The notes beneath the pieces were generated by a model. The model searched no databases. It was not told where the DNA came from and saw only the letters and a list, made by a program, of their open reading frames with translations. A DNA stretch of 64,000 bases from Ottelia alismoides (Eukaryota; Streptophyta; Magnoliopsida; Alismatales; Hydrocharitaceae): the NCBI GenBank assembly GCA_037367405.1, contig JAZKJV010010546.1, forward strand, positions 1-64,000, written 5' to 3'. This document shows positions 54,756 to 62,219 of this stretch, piece by piece; the stretch's first letter is position 1; each line of letters begins with the position of its first letter. Both the position numbers and the translations under genes were made by a program.

Positions 54756-56204
54756 TTGCTGACGCGGTTGAAAGTTCGCGGCTTCAAGAACCTGATCGAC
54801 GCTGATTTGCGATTCGGGCCGTTCACCTGCGTGGCCGGCGCGAATGGCGTGGGAAAGTCGAATCTGCTGGACGCGATCGCTTTCCTGAGTTCGCTGGCGG
54901 ACAAGCCGTTGGTGGAGGCGGCGCTTTCGGTGCGGGCCGATTCTTCGCGGTTCGGGGACGCGGGAACGATCTTCACGCAGCACGGAGATTGGCGAGCTCC
55001 GGAGATGAGTTTCGAGGCGGAAATGATTGTGCCGGGCTCGGGCGTCGACGATCTCGGGCAGAAAGCAGAAGCCACAACCACGTTTCTCCGCTACTCCCTG
55101 ACGATCCGCTGGCGCGAGCCGGCGCGCGGGTCGGTGGCGGGGCCGCTCGAGATCGTGAACGAGCGGCTGGAACACATCCGGCATTCGGACGCGCGGCAGA
55201 ATCTGCCGTTTCCCCACACGGCGGCTTGGCGGGATTCGATCATCCCCCGCACGCGGCGGAGCGTGCCCTACATTTCGACCGAGGGTGAGGGCTCTGCCGC
55301 AAAGGTGCTGTTGCATTTGGACGGCGGCGGCACCGGTAAACCACGGCCAGTGGTGGCGGAGAACCTGCCGCGTACGGTGCTTTCGACGACGACGGCGTCG
55401 GAGAGTCCGACGGCGGCGCTGGCGCGGCTCGAGATGCGCTCGTGGCGGCTGCTGCAACTGGAGCCCTCGGCGCTGCGCCGGGCCGATTCCTTGAATGCTC
55501 CCGTGCGGCTGGGCGCGGATGGGTCGCACCTGGCTTCGGCATTGCATCACTTGGCGCAGAGCTCGCCCGAATCGCCTGACTTCGTTTACGGACATCTGGC
55601 GGGACGGGTGGCGGAGTTGGTGGAGGATTTGCGATCGGTGACGGTGGAGCGGGACAACAGGCGGGAGACGCTTTCCGTGCGCGCGGTGACGCTGGACGGG
55701 ACGGCGCTGCCGGCGCAGGCCTTGTCCGATGGCACGCTGCGCTTTTTGGCGCTCGCGTTCATCGAGATGGATCCGGAGATGACGGGCGTGCTGTGCCTGG
55801 AGGAGCCGGAGAACGGGATTCATCCGGCGCGGCTGCCGCACATGGTGGATTTGCTCGAGGGGATCGCCTGTGACGCGCGCCAGGCGGTGAACGCGGACAA
55901 TCCGTTGCGACAGGTGATCATCAACACGCATTCGCCGACGCTGACCAAGCTGATCAAGCCCGATGACTTCGTGCTGGCGAAGGGCCGGGACGAGCGCGTG
56001 AACGGAGGTTCGCCCGGGCGTGGAGTGGGCTTCTACTGGCTTTCCCGAACGTGGCGGGCGCAAGCGGAGCCTGAGCGCGTGGCTCCACCGGGGGACATCC
56101 TGCCCTATCTCACACCTCCCAAACAACTGCGATTGTTTGATGATGATTCCGGCGGGCGCATCATGGACTGGCTGGAGTCGTTGGAGAGTACGGAGCGGAG
56201 ATGA
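54756..56204 (+). CDS. AAA family ATPase (OLD/RecF-like, without nuclease domain)
   Basis: About 482 residues from TTG 54756; no in-frame ATG lies near the N-terminus, and TTG 54768 is an alternative. Walker A is GANGVGKSNLLDAI near 28-41, the signature is ALSDGTLRFLALAF near 325, Walker B GVLCLEEPENGIHP near 347 and the switch histidine in VIINTHSPTL near 390. The C-terminus is short and lacks a TOPRIM domain. It overlaps the next gene by ATGA; that gene encodes a TOPRIM-like protein, so the pair may be an OLD system split in two. Host-like high GC, unlike the preceding pair. Confidence 0.8.
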   Translation: MLTRLKVRGFKNLIDADLRFGPFTCVAGANGVGKSNLLDAIAFLSSLADKPLVEAALSVRADSSRFGDAGTIFTQHGDWRAPEMSFEAEMIVPGSGVDDLGQKAEATTTFLRYSLTIRWREPARGSVAGPLEIVNERLEHIRHSDARQNLPFPHTAAWRDSIIPRTRRSVPYISTEGEGSAAKVLLHLDGGGTGKPRPVVAENLPRTVLSTTTASESPTAALARLEMRSWRLLQLEPSALRRADSLNAPVRLGADGSHLASALHHLAQSSPESPDFVYGHLAGRVAELVEDLRSVTVERDNRRETLSVRAVTLDGTALPAQALSDGTLRFLALAFIEMDPEMTGVLCLEEPENGIHPARLPHMVDLLEGIACDARQAVNADNPLRQVIINTHSPTLTKLIKPDDFVLAKGRDERVNGGSPGRGVGFYWLSRTWRAQAEPERVAPPGDILPYLTPPKQLRLFDDDSGGRIMDWLESLESTERR

Positions 56205-56821
56205 CCGGCGACGCGCTCCGGTTCACGCTGCTTTCGGACGGGAGTTCCGATCGCGCGCTGCTTCCCATGATCCGTTGGTTGCTGCAGCGCCGGGGAGTGT
56301 TGACGGAGGGAAGCTGGGCGGATCCGGGGCGCTTTCCTCAGGCACCGAAGACGCTGGCCGAGAAGATCGCGCAGACGCTGGTCTACTATCCCTGCGATGT
56401 GCTGTTCGTCCACCGGGATGCTGAAGGCCAAGCACCGGCGCGACGCAAGGCGGAGATTCTGGAGGCGGTGGCCGGGCGTCATCGACATGTGCCGGTGGTT
56501 CCGGTCCGTATGATGGAGGCCTGGCTGTTGTTCGATGAGCAACTGATCCGTCATGCGGCCGGGAATCCGGCGGGGCGGATGCCCTTGGCCTTGCCGGCGT
56601 TACAGCGGCTCGAAGCGCTGGCCAATCCGAAGGACGCGCTGTTCGAATTGCTGCGCTTGGCCAGCGGCTTGAACGACCGGCGGCTGGCGCGGTTCAACGT
56701 GCATGAGCGGAGGTTGCGCGTGGCGGATCTGGCTGAGGATTTTTCGCCACTACTCCAGTTGGCCGCGTTCCGGGAATTTGATGAGGCGGTGGGGGAGCTT
56801 GTGGCGGGCCACGCGGCCTGA
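56201..56821 (+). CDS. TOPRIM-like protein coupled to AAA ATPase (DUF4276-like)
   Basis: A 206-residue protein overlapping the ATPase gene by ATGA. The N-terminal FTLLSDGSSDRALLPMIRWL is placed like the first TOPRIM strand and loop (normally E-G-x-S-D), with D instead of E. The second site is VLFVHRDAEGQAP, placed like the D-x-D strand. PVVPVRMMEAWLLFD is a strongly conserved-looking block. The C-terminal half is helical. Small TOPRIM-like partners encoded beside AAA15/OLD ATPases occur in several anti-phage systems. The name DUF4276-like is tentative. Confidence 0.6.
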   Translation: MTGDALRFTLLSDGSSDRALLPMIRWLLQRRGVLTEGSWADPGRFPQAPKTLAEKIAQTLVYYPCDVLFVHRDAEGQAPARRKAEILEAVAGRHRHVPVVPVRMMEAWLLFDEQLIRHAAGNPAGRMPLALPALQRLEALANPKDALFELLRLASGLNDRRLARFNVHERRLRVADLAEDFSPLLQLAAFREFDEAVGELVAGHAA

Positions 56822-56927
56822 TGTACTTGGAAACCTCGCCCATGCGAAGGCAACACCCCGGCCTCCGCATGACAGTGATAGAGAAGACGGCCACCTCCCA
56901 TGACGTCCTGGCGCGGGCGAGCGTCTG

Positions 56928-59159
56928 TCAGATCAGCAACCGCCGGCGCTGCGCGAATGGGGTCATGAAGGTGCGGGACGGTTCTGCGGTCTCACCGCCA
57001 CCCGTTGCCAAATGACGCATGGCGCGGCGCCAGCGGGTGAGCCGGTCGCCCAGCAGAGTTTCGAAATCGACCCGGTCATTGTGGAACTGCCCCCAATGCG
57101 GCATCGCGCCGGTGGACCGGGTGAGCTCCTCGAGTTGACGGAAGAAGGAAGCGTTGCCGGCCATGCCGTGGAAGCCGTAAACCTCGAAGTGACAAGTACG
57201 GTCGAATTGCTGCATGCCCAGCAGGGCGCGGGTGCGAGTGGTGAACCGCAGGTTGATATTCACCATGAGGGCGTCGTCTCCGTCACGCATCGAGCGCACG
57301 ATGTCATGGATGCGTTCCACCACGCGCGCGGCTTGATCGACGGGCAGCGCAAACTCGTAGCTGGCCACCAGCCGCTCCAGCGGGCCGTACTCATGCGAGG
57401 CGGGAGTCGAACCGCAGCGCGGTTGTTTGGTGCGGATCTCATGGCTGGGTCCCCACGCCTCTCCGTCGGAGAGGATGGCGGCGGTGATCTTGTTCTGCAG
57501 CCATTCGACGAGTTCCTTGCCTTGAGAGACGAAGCCACCCAGCTTCCAGATCACATTCAAGGCACGTGGAATGAGCTCGGCGAGTTGCGAGTCGTCCCCG
57601 GCGAAATGGGCGCCCGTGGCGAAGGGGATGCGGGCGAGCACGTCGAAAGATTCGCCGACGGTTCTCGCCGTCCGGGTGAACTCGCGGAGGGCCAGTGCCG
57701 GGCCAACGAACGGAATGGCCCCCAGGGCCACGCCGCGAGCGGTGGCCCTGGCGATGTAATCGGCCACCGCCGCGTGATAGGCCGCCAGGGCGGTGGCCAA
57801 GGCGGCGGCCGGAAGACCCACCGCCACCGCCACGAAGCCGGGAACTACGGCGCCCGCAACGAGGAGGTAGTGAAGAACATCGGTGAGCGAGCAGCTTTCG
57901 GCGGGAGGGGTCAACGGGGCCACTGGCGCTTCGAAGCGCTCGCGAATCCGCGTGGTGAAATCCATGGGGTTGACGTTGATGTCGACATACCGAGGGGACG
58001 AGGCGTCCCCCGCCGCAAGACGAGCGAGGTAGGCGCGGGCGTCATCCCAAGAGATGCCCCGGCGAATCTCATGCAAGTGATAAGCGGGCTCGGCACGCAA
58101 CACCACCGAGTAAATGACGCCGGCGCAACCGAAGCTGACGAGCGCGGCATTGAAGAGGTCGTCGTCGTATTCGATGCGTGTGCTGGGACACAGAAGGCCG
58201 CGTTCCCGCGCCCGGGCCATGGCGAGAGGATTCGTGACCGGGTCCGACGCCGGCTCGATCCACCATTCCTGGCCGCCAGGACCAACGAGGTGCAGCGCGG
58301 CCACGGCGTCGGCCAGCGGAGGACGGCCGGGGTCGCTGCCGTGAACGCCGGTGGAGATGACACCCGCGATGGACTGCCCATGGCTCCCGCCGAGCGTTCC
58401 CATAGCCAGCCCCCGGGAGGCCAGGAGGCAGTTCAACTCGAACACCTTCATCCCCGCTTCCACCCAGACCAACGGCGCAGCCGCTTCCCGGACATCCCGG
58501 CGAAAGGCTCCGGGAAAGAGAGTGGGGCGCGGCTGCAAGACGGGGCGTGGCCCCGGGCTGACGACGACAAGCGAAGGGAGATCCAAAGGCCGATGCAACG
58601 CGGAAGTGTCAATCACCAGGTTCGTCTCCGCACCCACGACACAATCCGTGAACGACCAGCCCGATCCTTGCACGCCGAGCCGCGCGCCGTTGCGCTCGGC
58701 CGAGCGAACGGCCGCAATCAACTCCGCCTTGGTCGTGGGGCGGACGACCCTGACGTCCCGCTCGATATTGCCATGCCAATTCGACCAATAAAGGGTGTCC
58801 ACGGCCGGTTCGGCTCCATCGCCGCATGGCTGCCGCGGAACCGGGGCGGGGACCACCGGGAGGATGTCGAAGTGGAGAGTGTTGGAGGCAAGGGCCTGGC
58901 CCACTACAGACGCAGTGAGGCGGCATGCGCCCGACTCCTGGCATTGGCCCGTGATGAAGAACTCACCGGGCGCCTTGGCGGGCCGAGTGACGGCCTCGAA
59001 AGAGGCAGCGCCCCGGCCGGCCGTGGTGAACCGGAACGTGAGTGCGTCGCGCGAAGTGACGGTGCGGAAGGGCGGCACGTCGTTGACGAGCCGCACCCGC
59101 ACTTGACAGAGGTTCGTGATGGGCACCGCGGGGCGGTCCATGCTGAGTTCGATGTGCAT
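56928..59159 (-). CDS. FAD-dependent oxidase/dehydrogenase with N-terminal Ig-like domain
   Basis: A 743-residue protein from ATG 59159. Residues 1-115 form a beta-rich, cysteine-containing domain (VRVRLVNDVPPFRTVTSRDA). The FAD-binding type 4 (PCMH) domain follows: VRPTTKAELIAAVRSA, GVQGSGWSFTDC, then MGTLGGSHGQSIAGVISTGV and HGSDPGRPP. In aldonolactone oxidases the first motif is GSGHS and carries covalent FAD on histidine; here it is GSGWS, so FAD is probably non-covalent. A long hydrophobic insert (about 410-480) separates it from the C-terminal ALO-type substrate domain (FEVYGFHGMAGNASFF, HWGQFHNDRVDFETLLG). No signal peptide. Substrate unknown. Confidence 0.78.
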   Translation of the reverse strand: MHIELSMDRPAVPITNLCQVRVRLVNDVPPFRTVTSRDALTFRFTTAGRGAASFEAVTRPAKAPGEFFITGQCQESGACRLTASVVGQALASNTLHFDILPVVPAPVPRQPCGDGAEPAVDTLYWSNWHGNIERDVRVVRPTTKAELIAAVRSAERNGARLGVQGSGWSFTDCVVGAETNLVIDTSALHRPLDLPSLVVVSPGPRPVLQPRPTLFPGAFRRDVREAAAPLVWVEAGMKVFELNCLLASRGLAMGTLGGSHGQSIAGVISTGVHGSDPGRPPLADAVAALHLVGPGGQEWWIEPASDPVTNPLAMARARERGLLCPSTRIEYDDDLFNAALVSFGCAGVIYSVVLRAEPAYHLHEIRRGISWDDARAYLARLAAGDASSPRYVDINVNPMDFTTRIRERFEAPVAPLTPPAESCSLTDVLHYLLVAGAVVPGFVAVAVGLPAAALATALAAYHAAVADYIARATARGVALGAIPFVGPALALREFTRTARTVGESFDVLARIPFATGAHFAGDDSQLAELIPRALNVIWKLGGFVSQGKELVEWLQNKITAAILSDGEAWGPSHEIRTKQPRCGSTPASHEYGPLERLVASYEFALPVDQAARVVERIHDIVRSMRDGDDALMVNINLRFTTRTRALLGMQQFDRTCHFEVYGFHGMAGNASFFRQLEELTRSTGAMPHWGQFHNDRVDFETLLGDRLTRWRRAMRHLATGGGETAEPSRTFMTPFAQRRRLLI

Positions 59160-59282
59160 GACTAGGTATCCGTCCTTCCAACAACGCGAGGTCAAGAGCA
59201 GAGAAAGTCCGTTACCTCACAGGGAGGCAGGGGCCGCTCGCTGCCGATCGAGGGGCCCCAGCAAACGGGTCGAGAACCGAAC

Positions 59283-62033
59283 CTAGATGGCCGCGAGCTC
59301 GGTGGCATTCGTGCCGCCGAGCGAGCCCCAACCCTCAGGGTTCCATCTCCCATCAGGGTGTTGTTGCCACCGATTCTGCACCGCGCCATCGGGGTTGATG
59401 GCGAAGAGTTCCAGCCGGCCGTCTTCGCTTTTGGCGACGCTGAGTTGGCGGAAGCGATTACCCTGCAACGACCGCCACCCTCCAATCCAACCTCCGTGAG
59501 CCATCACCTGCCACTTGATGTAAACGTTTCCGTCCCTTCCCAGGCCGAATAGCTCGAGGCGGCCATCCACATTCGTCGCAACATGGATCTCACTCAGCGC
59601 CGTGCCGCCCGGCGTTCCGTGCGACCCCCACCCCTCCGGATTCCAGCCGCCATTTGGTGTCACCTGCCAGCGGTTGTGCACTACGCCGTTGTTGTCCAGC
59701 GCGAAAATCTCCAGGCGGCCATCGGCATGGTTGCCCAAACAAAGCCGATTGAGCCCGGTTCCTTGGAGTGACGCCCAACCTTCGCTGTTCCAACCCCCGT
59801 TCGGGCCAGTCTGCCAACGGTGATAGACCATCCCGTCTCCGCCTGTTCCGAAGACTTCCAACCGGCCATCCGCATTCGATCCCGCACGGATCTGAGTGAG
59901 CGGCGTAGCCGATGGTCTGCCGAGTGAACCCCAGCGTTCCGGATTCCAAGCACCGTTGGGTTGAGTCTGCCAACGGTTGCTCACCGCGCCGCCGGCATCG
60001 AGGCCAAAGAGTTCCGGCCGGCCGTCCTGGTTGACGCCAACCGCAAGGGATCGGAAGCGTCCCTCGAGTTCCAACCAACCTTCCTCATTCCAACCCGCGC
60101 CGGGGCTCACTTGCCAGCGATGCTTTACGGCGCCACGTTCAGCATCGAGCCCGAACACCTCCAGCCGTCCGTCGGCGTTGGCTGCTACTTGCATGGCTCT
60201 GAGGCTGCTGCCGCGGAGTGACCCAAACCCTTCCGTGTTCCAGCCGCGGTTCGGCGATATCTGCCAACGGTTCCACACCTCTCCACCCCGGTTGGTGAAG
60301 ACCTGAATACGGTGAGGTGGGCGCCGTGGGCCATTCCGGCGGTTGCCGCTGAGGAATGCAGCCACTCGATCCGCAAGGTGACGTGGACGCTCGTCGGAAA
60401 TGCTGTGACCGGTGTTTTGGAGCAGAAGGCGCTGGCCTGGCACACGCGGGCTCTGTTCGGTCACCCTGATGACGCTGTTGTAGATGTCCATCACCCCAGA
60501 GCTGCCCTGATCGTTTGCTCCGGAGGCCAACAGCAGTGGCTGCGTAATGGTTCGGAAGGGCCAGTCGCCGCTGGGCGCGATGGGTTCCTGGTGACTGAAA
60601 GTCACCTGCTCGTAGGCCGCCATCCAGAACGTTCTGCGATACGACGGGCCGTAGAGTTCTGATTGCAGCAGAAGATTGTCGGGATGGGGTGGGAACCCCC
60701 AGGCGCCTACCCGGAAAACCAAGAGCGCCCGCTCTCCCAGGTGCATCGGCTCGAAGAATTCGCTACGGCGGATACCATCCGTTTCCGGCCGGCGCATCCG
60801 GCTCAGCGCCGTTTTCTTGGCCCCGTTCTTGCCGACATCCATGTGAGTTCCATTTCCTTCGAGAGGAGTATCCCGGGATCGCTCATAAGATTCCCATGTA
60901 GAGGCGGGCGACCAACTGGCGGAGCTGACCGCTCCAGAAAGCCAATTGGATCCAGCCGGTAAGGAACTGAACATGGGGCTCTCGGCCAGCCACAGCGTCA
61001 AGTTTCCACCCAGGCTGCCGCCCATCGTGTGTTGAATGCCGCCCGGGATTTGTCTGGAGATCGCGACAAGCGTGTCTCTGAAAAGCCCGAGTAAGGGGAA
61101 GTTCGAGTTGGCCCCGTTGGGCAGGGAGAAGCCATGCCAGCCCCGAACCCTTCGAGCAACGAGATCGTCCAAATCGAGCCGCGTGGAGTAACCCTTGCCA
61201 GGGAGATCGAGGGAGAGAATAGCTACCCGTTGTCCGGCCTGTGCCATGCGCTCGATCAGGAGTTGCTTGTACTGCTCGGACTCCTCCAAACGGGAGCCCA
61301 GGCCGTGGATGAACAGCACGAGGTCGTCGTAGAACTCGGCCCGGCGCCGCGAGATGAGCTGATCGAAGATGGCCCCGTTCCCCGGTGGCTGCCGCGCGGA
61401 GATGTCCGGTGCGGGGCCGCCGGGGGGCGTGCCGCCCAGCTTGAGGGCCGCCCGGCACTTGATGGGGATACCGGCGACATTGACGCCGATCTCTCCCATG
61501 TGATCACTCGTGCAAGAGCAGTTCACCGGAGCGTGAGCGGGGTCGTCTTCACCCGAAACGGCGATCCATCCGAGACGAGGGCGAAGGCTTGCGCGATGGG
61601 CGGGATCACCCCTGAGTGCCCAGGCCACCGTGTAAGCCCGGTCAAGCACGGCCTGTACGGCGGCCCGAGCAGAATCTCCATTCGGGACTGCGCTCATCAA
61701 GGTGGCATCGGTTGGCGGCTGCGCGACGAAGCGACGGTACGATTCCCGGCCCGTGACGGCGAGGTCCGCCAGGGCATTGGCTCGAGCAACGCGACCGGCT
61801 AATTGCTCGGTGACGGCGAGTGTGAGTTTGCTCATGGGGTCAAGATTGGCAGCGGCTGAGCGAAGCCAAGCCGCCAAGCGACCAGTTGCCACCCGGCCGA
61901 GATTCTCCCAGTCCCAGTATTCGGCGAACCCAACTGGTGGAGGGAACTCCACGGATGGAACCCGCGGTAGGGGCAGCGGAGTTCCTGGATCACCTAGTCC
62001 AGCGGGAGGGTCATAGGATCGTTCCAAATTCAT
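59283..62033 (-). CDS. alpha/beta hydrolase fused to seven-bladed lectin-like propeller
   Basis: A 916-residue protein from ATG 62033 with a strong AAGGAG site. After about 240 residues of unknown character (with a CSC pair near 169-171) comes an alpha/beta hydrolase: DDLVLFIHGLGSRL, RVAILSLDLPGKGYS, nucleophile elbow TMGGSLGGNLTLWL, candidate acid in LLLASGANDQGSSG and histidine in LLLQNTGHSISD. From about residue 590 there are seven repeats with RWQ.SPN.GWN.EGWGSL and NADGRLE.FGLD motifs, the pattern of PLL/tectonin-type fucose-binding propellers. No signal peptide is seen. A lectin-targeted esterase or lipase is plausible. Confidence 0.78.
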   Translation of the reverse strand: MNLERSYDPPAGLGDPGTPLPLPRVPSVEFPPPVGFAEYWDWENLGRVATGRLAAWLRSAAANLDPMSKLTLAVTEQLAGRVARANALADLAVTGRESYRRFVAQPPTDATLMSAVPNGDSARAAVQAVLDRAYTVAWALRGDPAHRASLRPRLGWIAVSGEDDPAHAPVNCSCTSDHMGEIGVNVAGIPIKCRAALKLGGTPPGGPAPDISARQPPGNGAIFDQLISRRRAEFYDDLVLFIHGLGSRLEESEQYKQLLIERMAQAGQRVAILSLDLPGKGYSTRLDLDDLVARRVRGWHGFSLPNGANSNFPLLGLFRDTLVAISRQIPGGIQHTMGGSLGGNLTLWLAESPMFSSLPAGSNWLSGAVSSASWSPASTWESYERSRDTPLEGNGTHMDVGKNGAKKTALSRMRRPETDGIRRSEFFEPMHLGERALLVFRVGAWGFPPHPDNLLLQSELYGPSYRRTFWMAAYEQVTFSHQEPIAPSGDWPFRTITQPLLLASGANDQGSSGVMDIYNSVIRVTEQSPRVPGQRLLLQNTGHSISDERPRHLADRVAAFLSGNRRNGPRRPPHRIQVFTNRGGEVWNRWQISPNRGWNTEGFGSLRGSSLRAMQVAANADGRLEVFGLDAERGAVKHRWQVSPGAGWNEEGWLELEGRFRSLAVGVNQDGRPELFGLDAGGAVSNRWQTQPNGAWNPERWGSLGRPSATPLTQIRAGSNADGRLEVFGTGGDGMVYHRWQTGPNGGWNSEGWASLQGTGLNRLCLGNHADGRLEIFALDNNGVVHNRWQVTPNGGWNPEGWGSHGTPGGTALSEIHVATNVDGRLELFGLGRDGNVYIKWQVMAHGGWIGGWRSLQGNRFRQLSVAKSEDGRLELFAINPDGAVQNRWQQHPDGRWNPEGWGSLGGTNATELAAI

Positions 62034-62219
62034 ATATTCGACTCCTTCGTGTTTGGCGCTGGCTTGTTCTAGGCCCTTCTTTGCGCGGCGAGCATGGGAG
62101 CAAAGAGCGGCTCAGGAGCAACCCGGCAAGGTTCGTCTGGAGATGGAGTGATAGGCAATGACAGGTTCATGCCGGATAAGTGCGCTTATCGCCCCGGCCG
62201 GTTGACAGGAATCCGAAAA

